Below are positions 1-6,664 of a stretch of DNA of 16,353 nt, piece by piece. Within the stretch, counting starts at the first letter, position 1, and each line of letters starts with the position of its first letter. The notes beneath the pieces are model-generated. The model was not told the DNA's origin and searched no databases. It saw nothing but the letters and a program-made list of their open reading frames with translations. Position numbers and translations under genes: made by a program. The stretch comes from CBFGRU01 sp965651255 (GTDB taxonomy: Bacteria > Planctomycetota > Phycisphaerae > Phycisphaerales > SM1A02): the NCBI GenBank assembly GCA_965651255.1, contig CBFGRU010000040.1:1-16353 (forward strand), read 5' to 3'.

Positions 1-128
1 ATTGGACGTGAAGACCCCCGACTCCAAGGCGGCGCAACGCACTCCCGGAAACTCTGCCGATGCGCACGAAACTCTCTCGGGTGCCGCGCAAACACCCCAC
101 CGCTCCCGCGGCCCACCGGTTAAGTCGA

Positions 129-575
129 TTACTCGGCTGTGGCAACCTGCGGCTCAAAGCGTGTGCCGCTTTCGACATAGAAATTCAGCATGGCCCCGGC
201 GGGGAACCTTGCGGCTTTCTGGGCAGGATCAAGCGTAACCCATACGGGCACGGCAAGATCCATCAGCAGGCGATTGTTCTGGGCATCGGCCTCGATGACC
301 GTCCCCTGAACGATGCGGGGTGAACCGTAAATCGGTTCGATAAAGCGTCCCCCCGTATCGGAGTGGTGCATCCTGAGCGCGCGGGTGTGAATCGTTCCGC
401 GAACCCGGCGGCCCGGCGCGACGGTAATCGGATCGCGACAGACCAGGTGCAACTGGTAATCCGTTCCCGGGATGTTGAAGATAGCCAGATCGTTCTCCGC
501 ACGGACAAACCGGAGACTGGCAATCTCCGGGGCTGCGCGCGTGGCTTCGGCGGGTATGCTGGAACTGCTGCTCAC
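129..575 (-). CDS. Hypothetical beta-rich small protein (148 aa)
   Basis: I do not recognise the family. The protein has a short Ser/Ala-rich N-terminus (about residues 1-18), then alternating short hydrophobic stretches typical of a beta-barrel or OB/PilZ-like fold (LRFVRAENDLAIF, RRVRGTIHTRALRM, IVQGTVIEADAQNNRLLMDL, WVTLDP). There is no signal peptide or membrane segment. I chose the GTG start at 575 because a GGAG lies 10 nt upstream on the minus strand and residues before it are a low-complexity Arg/Pro tail of the wrong composition; an ATG at 692 is in frame but would overlap the esterase 3' end. It lies 68 nt downstream of the esterase on the same strand and could be co-transcribed with it. 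The reading frame ends in TAA and is intact. Function unknown; that it is a gene is moderately sure from codon pattern and SD. Confidence 0.6.
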   Translation of the reverse strand: MSSSSSIPAEATRAAPEIASLRFVRAENDLAIFNIPGTDYQLHLVCRDPITVAPGRRVRGTIHTRALRMHHSDTGGRFIEPIYGSPRIVQGTVIEADAQNNRLLMDLAVPVWVTLDPAQKAARFPAGAMLNFYVESGTRFEPQVATAE

Positions 576-643
576 GCTGAGAAATCTCCATGCGAATCGT
601 CTTGGCGGCGGGAGAGAAAAATGGCCCGACTCGCCCCCACACC

Positions 644-1888
644 TCAGGTCGAGCCGGACCGGTCGGAAACGACCGTGTTGATGATACCCCATTCCGCGGC
701 GACTTGAAGCGACTGCACGAAGGGGCCGAACGCATCAGCCCTTGTTGCTGCTTCCGCCACCCTCGCGTGTACCGGGGGTGCCGGGAGGTTGGGTTGCCTG
801 GTCTGGGGACGATCTGAGGATGCGGAATCCTGTTCCTGCCGACGGATCCGCTCCCGAAGTTCGCGTTCGATGAATTCGCTGCCCCGGCCGCCGAGATGTT
901 CATCAAAGAAACGGACCGCCCGCATCATGATGCGCTGATCGGTGATCGAATGCCCGGCCCCTTCGACTCGGATGAGTTCGTGCTTGACGCCGGCTTCAAC
1001 CAGTTTGGCCGCGAAGGAATCAGACTGGGCAATCGGCACGAGGGGATCTTCCGTTCCGTGGATGATGAGCATCGGCGGGTCGCTGGCATCGATGAACGAG
1101 ATTGGGCTGGCGTGCTTCATCTTCTGATCGTGCCCGCCTTCGCCGAAGAGGCGATTGCGCGCGAGGTTCGCGCGCTCCAGCGGCATGGTGGCGAAGTCCT
1201 TCGGGCCGAAGAAATCAATGACACAGCGCACGCTGCTTGATTGATCGTCGTGCTCACCGATTCGGCCGTGCGTTTCGGGCGCATTGCCCGTCACACCGAG
1301 GTACGCCGCGAGATGCCCGCCGGCGGAGTGTCCCCAGACGCCGATGCGATCGGGGTCGAGGCCGAGTTCTTCGGCATTGGCGCGCAGAAACCTCACTGCG
1401 GCCTTACAGTCTTCCATTGCTGCGGGCAATGGAGATTCATCAGCAAAGCGATAGGAAATCGTGACCGCAAAGTAGCCGCCCTGTGCCAGCGCAATGCAAC
1501 CGGCCCGGCCGACGGCTCGGTCGCCGCCGATGAACCCGCCGCCGTGAATGTAGACCACTGCCGGCAGCGGTTCATCACCCGATTGCTTTGGAAAATACGC
1601 ATCGAGCAGGAGGTCTTTCTCGCCGCCGTTCTTCACCGGTGCGGTTGCGTAGACGACATCACGCACTTCCTGAATCGTCGCGGGAACAGACACGTTCTGA
1701 CCGCGCGCCTGGTTCTGGCGGCGCTGCTCCAGACGATCCCGCAACTGTTCACGAACTTCTTCACGCGAACCGGGGGATCCGGGGGATCCGGGGGATCCGG
1801 GATCCTGCGCCTGAAGTGCGCCAGAGAGCAGAACAAAGAGGACAGTGGAAACACTCACCAGACACTTCGTTTGATTCATGAGTCGCAT
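644..1888 (-). CDS. Secreted alpha/beta-hydrolase (BD-FAE/carboxylesterase type) with Gly-Ser-Pro repeat
   Basis: Likely a carboxyl-ester hydrolase of the hormone-sensitive-lipase/BD-FAE group. The 414-residue protein starts with a signal peptide (residues 1-28, hydrophobic VSVSTVLFVLLSGALQAQ), then a Gly-Ser-Pro tandem repeat (30-41), an Arg/Glu/Gln-rich helix (42-64), and the hydrolase domain at about 70-335. Visible active-site elements are the oxyanion HGGG (115-118), the nucleophile in GHSAGG (Ser188), the acid in GTEDPLVP (Asp281) and the base in GAGHS (His313). A C-terminal extension of about 75 residues begins with another Arg/Glu-rich helix resembling 42-64 and has no recognised fold. 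The ATG at 1888 is preferred: GGAG sits 6 nt upstream and the signal peptide starts here; an in-frame ATG at 2014 would place 42 junk residues before it. Substrate unknown; export to periplasm or outside is inferred. Confidence 0.88.
   Translation of the reverse strand: MRLMNQTKCLVSVSTVLFVLLSGALQAQDPGSPGSPGSPGSREEVREQLRDRLEQRRQNQARGQNVSVPATIQEVRDVVYATAPVKNGGEKDLLLDAYFPKQSGDEPLPAVVYIHGGGFIGGDRAVGRAGCIALAQGGYFAVTISYRFADESPLPAAMEDCKAAVRFLRANAEELGLDPDRIGVWGHSAGGHLAAYLGVTGNAPETHGRIGEHDDQSSSVRCVIDFFGPKDFATMPLERANLARNRLFGEGGHDQKMKHASPISFIDASDPPMLIIHGTEDPLVPIAQSDSFAAKLVEAGVKHELIRVEGAGHSITDQRIMMRAVRFFDEHLGGRGSEFIERELRERIRRQEQDSASSDRPQTRQPNLPAPPVHARVAEAATRADAFGPFVQSLQVAAEWGIINTVVSDRSGST
1772..1805. repeat. 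9-bp tandem repeat (gggggatcc, 3 full copies plus a partial)
   Basis: Three exact head-to-tail copies of gggggatcc (1772-1780, 1781-1789, 1790-1798) are followed by a partial copy gggatcc within 1799-1805. Because the unit is 9 bp, copy-number change would preserve frame; on the minus strand it encodes Gly-Ser-Pro units right after the signal peptide of the esterase. It is a candidate length-variable linker. Confidence 0.9.
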
Positions 1889-2083
1889 CGTACACTCCAC
1901 ATTCAGAGCCCCGCCTATGACGGCTACTTTGTGACCGGTCGAACGCGGGATACCGCAGGGTATTGCGAGATTGCGGTCCGACGTTGAGGCCAAACTTGCC
2001 ATGTTTCGCACCAAGGCCCGACCGGGCGGTAGGATGAATCAGCCGCTGGCGGTGGTGACTCTGGCCTAGACAGGAGAACGGGC

Positions 2084-3460
2084 ATGAACCGCATAATGCG
2101 CTGGACACTTGCGATGATCTGTCTTGCGATGGTGAGTTGGTCATGGCCCATCAGCGCCGTGCAGTGGGCCGAGCCATTTGAGAGACCGGGGCGCTCAAGC
2201 ATCACCAGAGCGCATATCGATCAGTTCATCCAACAGTTCGTGCTCGAACGCGAGCGCGTCGCCGTGGTGATGACGCTGTTCGATGAGTTCTCCGCAGCGA
2301 TGAGTGCGTTCGGTCGCGACCGCATCACACCGACGGAAGCGCATTGGCAAACGCTGATCGAACCGCATGAACGGCACGCCGCGCGAATGCACGGGCGAAG
2401 TATTGAAGCGATCGAGCGCATCGCGGTCGGCGGTGATCCGGAGGACTACCGCATCCTTCGTCCGCAGATAGAGGCAGCACAGAATCGACTGGATCATCAG
2501 CGACGATTGCGCGAGATCGACCTTGCCCAACTCGCTGATCAACAGGCAGAGATGGAACGCGCGTTCCTGGAAGACCTGCGGGCCGTTCTCAATGATCATG
2601 AGCGCGCTTCGTGGTGGGACTACGTGGACTGGCTCGATCGAGCGCGATACAGCGCGTACCAGAGCGCGTATCCGGAAGTGAATCTCGACCTTGCGGCGCT
2701 GCTGGATGAGGCGGCCCCGACGGCGGCGGAGTTGACCGATCGTGAGGGGTTTGAATCAGCGCTGCGCGAGTACGAGCGGGCACGCGCCCTTGCGCTGCGA
2801 GAGGTGGCATCCCGGCACATTGATGCCGCAAGGCACGAGGTTCGTCGCCAACTGCAGCGTGCCGAGGCGCTGCGCCAGGTGGTGATGGAGGATGAAGAGG
2901 GCAACGTCATCGCCACCGAACCGGTTGACCTCGTGACCGCGATCGGGATTGAGTTTCGAGCGGTTGAGCCGCTGCAGGCCGAGCAGCGTCTACGGGATTT
3001 GAATCGGTCGTTTCGACCTCGGTTGGCAGCATATCTGACACCGGATGCGGCCGACCGATATCGCGCCCTGATCGCTCGCGCGCTGCATGCGCGATGGTGG
3101 GAGCCGTCGCAGAGCAAGGCCTTTCAGCTCGCGGCGGCGATCGACCGACAACTTTCGCTCAATGAGGACGAGCGAGAAGTCGTGCAACTCTGGCTGGATG
3201 AACTGGATCGAAACCGAATGCGACTGGCTGAACGATTGCATGAACTAACAAATGAAGCGATGGATATCGAATCCGATGTTGATCACGAACCGGAACGGAT
3301 TGACCGCATCAACCGCCAACGGCTGCGGCTGCAATACGAAGGACTGGCCATGGACAATGCGTGCCTGGACGGGTTGTGGAACCAACTCACGAGCGCGCAG
3401 CAGGCACAACTCGCCAGACCGGCAGCGTGGGTGATCGCCGAAGTCGAGCCCGATGAGTGA
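2084..3460 (+). CDS. Secreted helical protein of unknown function (458 aa)
   Basis: Not a family I can name. A signal peptide is clear (residues 1-26: Met-Asn-Arg, hydrophobic core ending in PISA-V). The rest is almost wholly charged alpha-helix, rich in Glu, Arg, Ala and Gln, with coiled-coil propensity around residues 115-165 and 215-265. Segments such as LTPDAADRYRAL, LNEDEREVVQLWL and LTSAQQAQL recall the short LTxxQ-type helices of CpxP/Spy-like periplasmic proteins, but this is a resemblance only. There are no cysteine pairs and no enzymatic motif. The ATG at 2084 is supported by AGGAG 7 nt upstream. The gene is divergent from the esterase (195-bp shared upstream region) and its stop is 6 nt from the stop of the convergent amidotransferase gene. 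Likely periplasmic or exported; role unknown. Confidence 0.85.
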   Translation: MNRIMRWTLAMICLAMVSWSWPISAVQWAEPFERPGRSSITRAHIDQFIQQFVLERERVAVVMTLFDEFSAAMSAFGRDRITPTEAHWQTLIEPHERHAARMHGRSIEAIERIAVGGDPEDYRILRPQIEAAQNRLDHQRRLREIDLAQLADQQAEMERAFLEDLRAVLNDHERASWWDYVDWLDRARYSAYQSAYPEVNLDLAALLDEAAPTAAELTDREGFESALREYERARALALREVASRHIDAARHEVRRQLQRAEALRQVVMEDEEGNVIATEPVDLVTAIGIEFRAVEPLQAEQRLRDLNRSFRPRLAAYLTPDAADRYRALIARALHARWWEPSQSKAFQLAAAIDRQLSLNEDEREVVQLWLDELDRNRMRLAERLHELTNEAMDIESDVDHEPERIDRINRQRLRLQYEGLAMDNACLDGLWNQLTSAQQAQLARPAAWVIAEVEPDE

Positions 3461-3466
3461 TGCGTC

Positions 3467-4108
3467 TCAGATTGAAGCCCATTCCGGCTGGGGCAGGCCA
3501 AGAAAGTTTGCGAGCAGCTTCGGCCCTTCAACGGTCAGGAAACTCTCCGGGTGAAACTGAACACCTTCCATCGGTGCAAGGCCCTGCTCTTCTCCGCGCC
3601 AACGAAGTCCCATGACTTCGCCCTCATTCGTCCACGCGGTGACAACGAAATCATTCGGCACGGTCTCGCGCTCGACGATGAGTGAGTGATATCGAGTTGC
3701 AAGGAACGGGTTGGAGAGCCCGCGGAAAACGCCGGAGTTGTCGTGATGAATTTCACTGGTCTTTCCGTGCATCAGCACGCGATGGCGATGCACACGCATG
3801 CCGTGCACCTGGCCGATGGTCTGATGCCCGAGACAGACACCCAGAATGGGGATCGCTCCCCGGAAGGCGGAGATCAGTTCGGGACAGATCCCGGATTCAT
3901 CGGGCGTACACGGGCCGGGTGAAATCAGCAGGCGCGTTGGCTGAAGCGCGAGGGCCTCTTCAACGGTAATCTTGTCGTTCCGAACAATCGTCATCTGAAT
4001 CGACGGGTCAAGCTCGCCGATCCGCTGGACCAGGTTGTACGTGAACGAATCGTAATTATCGATGAGCAGCAGCACGGCTGAATCACGGATCTCGTCGGGG
4101 GCGTTCAT
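3467..4108 (-). CDS. trpG: Anthranilate / aminodeoxychorismate synthase component II (glutamine amidotransferase, TrpG/PabA)
   Basis: Class-I glutamine amidotransferase that hydrolyses glutamine and passes ammonia to the chorismate-binding subunit (TrpE or PabB) for anthranilate or aminodeoxychorismate, hence tryptophan and/or folate. Of 213 residues, the family hallmarks are LLIDNYDSFTYNL (14-27), LISPGPCTPDESG (61-73), the nucleophile in GVCLGHQ (Cys92), and the His-Glu of FHPESF (His186, Glu188). Length is normal for a stand-alone subunit. TrpG and PabA cannot be separated by sequence alone; many bacteria use one amphibolic protein, and no trpE or pabB is nearby to decide. The ATG at 4108 is preferred though its SD is weak. 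It lies 71 nt downstream of the DUF1444 gene on the same strand, so co-transcription is possible. Confidence 0.95.
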   Translation of the reverse strand: MNAPDEIRDSAVLLLIDNYDSFTYNLVQRIGELDPSIQMTIVRNDKITVEEALALQPTRLLISPGPCTPDESGICPELISAFRGAIPILGVCLGHQTIGQVHGMRVHRHRVLMHGKTSEIHHDNSGVFRGLSNPFLATRYHSLIVERETVPNDFVVTAWTNEGEVMGLRWRGEEQGLAPMEGVQFHPESFLTVEGPKLLANFLGLPQPEWASI

Positions 4109-4179
4109 CAGAACCAGGCAAATCGCGCATCCCGGCCGCGATCCACATCACTTCGCCCGACCAATGAAGGGCGGTGCAG

Positions 4180-4971
4180 TCACGCGGCGATCGTACCCGC
4201 CACACCGTCCCGGGTCACGACGAACAACTCGCTCGTGATCGGATACGGCAGCCGGCGGTAATCGACACGAACGCGGTCCTTGATGCGGTCGATGAATGGT
4301 TCTGGCCCGAGACTGATCGCCAGGAACATGTCGCGTGCCGGGGCTGCGACATAGAAGTCGCCACCCAACTCCGGTGCCAGACGCACATGCAGACGGTCCA
4401 GAAGCAGGCGCGCCGCGTCGTACCCATCCTGGCGGCTGACAATGGCGGCCTTTCCGCCTTCGGCGCTCTCGACCAGTTGAATCTGAAGATCCGGCGCATA
4501 CCGGGCCAGATTCTCGCGGGCGATCCGGTCCAGATCATCCGCATCGAGGCCCCACTTGATCATCTGCTCGGTCGTGATGCTCACCGTCAACTGCGGCATG
4601 TCGATGACGTACACGATCACCGTGCCGTTGACGTAACTGGAATGGGCCACGTTCTGCGGATCAAGATGCTGGAAGATCGAGACCGGCTGAATCCGCGGCA
4701 TGATGCGCGGCTTGGCGACCGCCAGCGGGAGCGGCGCATTCGTGATCGCATCACCTTCCATCAGGTGATCGAGATAGTCTTCAACAATCTCCACCCCCCG
4801 CTCCGGATCGAACAATACCATGCGGTAAAGGTTCTCCAGCGCAAGCCGCTTGCCGTTGACGATCATCTCGAACGGGCCGACCAGTTCAGCGGTGCGCTCA
4901 GGATAATGCCGCTGGAACAACCGCGCGACCTGTTCGGCGAACGCCTCTGGTTCACGGGGCATGCGTGCCAT
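4180..4971 (-). CDS. DUF1444 / UPF0354 family protein (YtpQ-like)
   Basis: Member of the DUF1444 (UPF0354) family, typified by Bacillus YtpQ; its biochemical role is not established. The 263-residue protein is soluble, without signal peptide or membrane segment. Family-like segments are IMPRIQPV (about 110-117), the central beta strand GTVIVYVIDMPQLTVSI with the EQMIKWGLDADDL helix (about 135-147), DGYDAARLLLDRL (about 182-194), and FYVAAPARDMFLAIS near 205-219. I place it in the family from this ordered set rather than any one motif. The ATG at 4971 has an almost perfect SD (AGGAGGT at 4983-4977, 5 nt before the start), the strongest in the window, suggesting efficient translation. Two possible hairpins precede it (see the leader entry). 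It is divergent from kdsA and upstream of the trpG-like gene. Confidence 0.85.
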   Translation of the reverse strand: MARMPREPEAFAEQVARLFQRHYPERTAELVGPFEMIVNGKRLALENLYRMVLFDPERGVEIVEDYLDHLMEGDAITNAPLPLAVAKPRIMPRIQPVSIFQHLDPQNVAHSSYVNGTVIVYVIDMPQLTVSITTEQMIKWGLDADDLDRIARENLARYAPDLQIQLVESAEGGKAAIVSRQDGYDAARLLLDRLHVRLAPELGGDFYVAAPARDMFLAISLGPEPFIDRIKDRVRVDYRRLPYPITSELFVVTRDGVAGTIAA

Positions 4972-4976
4972 CGGTC

Positions 4977-5039
4977 ACCTCCTGTGCTACGGTGGACTTC
5001 CCATTGCATCCCGTAACTTCCGTAGCAGGCCGTAGTTAC
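4977..5039 (-). promoter_or_regulatory. Leader of the DUF1444 gene: strong SD and two alternative inverted repeats
   Basis: Reading on the minus strand, AGGAGGT (4983-4977) is the ribosome-binding site. Immediately before it, TGCTACGG (5027-5020) and CCGTAGCA (4992-4985) form an exact 8-bp inverted repeat with a 27-nt loop that ends 1 nt from the SD. A second exact inverted repeat, GTAACT (5039-5034) with AGTTAC (5018-5013), encloses the upstream arm of the first in its loop, so the two hairpins could not form together in a simple way. Whether they fold in RNA, or whether the CCGTA copies are a DNA-binding array, is not known. Confidence 0.45.
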
Positions 5040-5223
5040 ATTCGAGACACCTACCCTGGCGGATGCATTCCAGCGGCCTTTCATCGACCATGCCGGTGTT
5101 GATCTCAACAGTGAAACGTCACCTTGTGGTTATCGCTCGTGCAAGAGTTGCGCCTCGAATGGTGTGACCCGCAAAGTCGCGCAGAATCGCGCGTTGGCGA
5201 TGATCGCGCTACCCTTTGCCCTT

Positions 5224-6051
5224 ATGACGGACATGCTCACCTGCCAGGTCGGAACGATCACCATCGGCGCTCGACAACCGCTCACCGTCATCGCCGGGCC
5301 TTGCGTGCTTGAATCCCGCGAGATGAACCGGCGCATCGGCGAAACCGTGCGTGAGTGCTGTGCACGACTTGGATTGCCGTACATTTTCAAAGCCAGTTTC
5401 GACAAGGCGAATCGATCGAGCATTCATTCCGACCGTGGACCCGGGCTTGAAGAAGGTCTTCGCGAACTCAGTGATCTGCGTCGCGAGCTGGGGGTTCCTG
5501 TGACGACCGACCTGCACGAGCCGCATCAGGCAGCGCCGATCGCAGAAGTGGTTGATCTCTTACAGGTACCCGCATTTCTTTGCCGTCAGACCGATCTGCT
5601 GCTCGCGTGCGGTCGCACGGGAAAGCCCGTCAACGTGAAGAAAGGGCAATTCATGGCCCCGGTGGAAATGACCAACGTCATCGACAAACTGCGCGAAGCG
5701 GGTGCACCTGGCATCATGTTGACCGAGCGGGGAACATTCTTCGGCTATCACCGGCTCGTGAATGACTTCATTGGGCTGGGTGATCTGATGGAGTTGGGTC
5801 GGCCGGTCTGTTTCGATGTCACGCACTCAACGCAGTTGCCTGGTGGCGGCGGAACTCACACCGCAGGGCGACCGGATCGGGCCGCGCTCCTGGCGCGAGC
5901 GGCGGTGGCCGCCGGCGTGCAGGCGGTGTTCATCGAGTGTCACCCTGACCCCCGCCGCGCACGTTCCGATGGTGCCACCGTCCAGCCGCTGGAGGCGATG
6001 GCGCCTCTTCTGGAGTCGCTGGCGCGCGTTCGCGATGCCGTTTCCCGTTGA
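5224..6051 (+). CDS. kdsA: 3-deoxy-8-phosphooctulonate (KDO-8-P) synthase, metal-dependent class
   Basis: Cytoplasmic enzyme condensing phosphoenolpyruvate with arabinose-5-phosphate to KDO-8-phosphate, for the LPS inner core/lipid A. The 275-residue protein carries the family signature FKASFDKANRSSIHSDRGPG (55-74), FLCRQTDLL (119-127), NVKKGQFMAP (137-146), TERGTFFGY (167-175), DVTHSTQLPGG (198-208) and IECHPDP (237-243). It has Cys27 in IAGPC, His201, Glu238 and Asp249 in the positions of the four metal ligands of the Aquifex-type enzyme; E. coli KdsA has Asn in place of the Cys, so this is the metal-dependent class. The ATG at 5224 fits the family N-terminus; ATG 5233 is an alternative, and 5164 would add a non-homologous tail. 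No SD is visible; a TACCCT box (5210-5215) 8 nt before the ATG could mean a leaderless mRNA. First gene of the kdsA-mcsA-mcsB cluster. Confidence 0.96.
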   Translation: MTDMLTCQVGTITIGARQPLTVIAGPCVLESREMNRRIGETVRECCARLGLPYIFKASFDKANRSSIHSDRGPGLEEGLRELSDLRRELGVPVTTDLHEPHQAAPIAEVVDLLQVPAFLCRQTDLLLACGRTGKPVNVKKGQFMAPVEMTNVIDKLREAGAPGIMLTERGTFFGYHRLVNDFIGLGDLMELGRPVCFDVTHSTQLPGGGGTHTAGRPDRAALLARAAVAAGVQAVFIECHPDPRRARSDGATVQPLEAMAPLLESLARVRDAVSR

Positions 6052-6088
6052 CCGGGCAATCGCCGCCGCGCCTACGCTTCTGATGCTG

Positions 6089-6664
6089 ATGAAATGCGAC
6101 CACTGTGACAATGAGGCGGTCGTTCACGAAGTGCTGATCAAGCACGGAACGAAGCGGGAGGTCCATCTTTGCGCTGAGCACGCCGCCGCTCAGGGATATC
6201 TCATCCAGCCGCAGAAATCACCCATCGCGCAGGTGTTTACGCAACTGGTGGTGTCACAATCCCCGGCGTCAAAGAGCGGCGGAACCGCGCCTTCCAGTCG
6301 GTCGTGTCCGGGATGTGGACTGACGTTTACGCAGTTCCGTCGCTCGGGAGTCCTCGGCTGCCCGGACTGCTACGACGCTTTCACCAGTGAACTCGGGTCG
6401 CTCATTGAGCGTGCCCACGCCGGGGCGACGCATCACGCAGGAAAAACTCCTCGCCGCGCAGGTGGCTCGCTGGATCAACAGATGCAGATTCGCCGCCTCG
6501 TTCGCGAACTGGATCGCGCGGTTGCAGCCGAACAGTACGAACGAGCAGCCAGCATTCGTGATCAATTGCTCCATCTCGACCCGATGCGCGAACAGGATCC
6601 TCCCAGCAGTGAACGCTCCGGCGGTGCGACGGGTGAGAGTTCTGAAGGCGGTTGTTCATCATGA
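6089..6664 (+). CDS. mcsA: McsA-like zinc-finger/UVR-domain activator of the arginine kinase
   Basis: McsA activates the protein arginine kinase McsB and in Firmicutes helps deliver clients to ClpCP. In this 191-residue protein the order of domains matches: an N-terminal zinc module CDHC (3-6) with CAEH (28-31), a second module CPGC and CPDC (about 73-76 and 92-95) around LTFTQFRRSG, the HAGATHHAGKTPRR motif (about 109-122) and a C-terminal UVR helix pair (about 127-160: LVRELDRAVAAEQYERAASIRDQL). The first knuckle ends C-x2-H instead of the usual C-x2-C. The C-terminal 25 residues are a Ser/Gly/Glu tail. The ATG at 6089 starts right at the first zinc module; ATG 6083 is also possible; neither has a clear SD. 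It starts 37 nt after kdsA and its TGA overlaps the mcsB ATG (ATGA at 6661-6664), implying translational coupling. Confidence 0.92.
   Translation: MKCDHCDNEAVVHEVLIKHGTKREVHLCAEHAAAQGYLIQPQKSPIAQVFTQLVVSQSPASKSGGTAPSSRSCPGCGLTFTQFRRSGVLGCPDCYDAFTSELGSLIERAHAGATHHAGKTPRRAGGSLDQQMQIRRLVRELDRAVAAEQYERAASIRDQLLHLDPMREQDPPSSERSGGATGESSEGGCSS

Noticed and set aside
2..238. Plus-strand frame open from the left edge, with plausible codon use up to about 125.
   Set aside because: It would overlap the minus-strand gene by over 100 bp and has no recognisable motif; might be the end of an outside gene, but unsupported.
229..906. Long open frame on the minus strand overlapping the small beta-rich gene and the esterase end.
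   Set aside because: Overlaps two genes with better codon pattern, and its product is Arg/Pro-rich with no motif.
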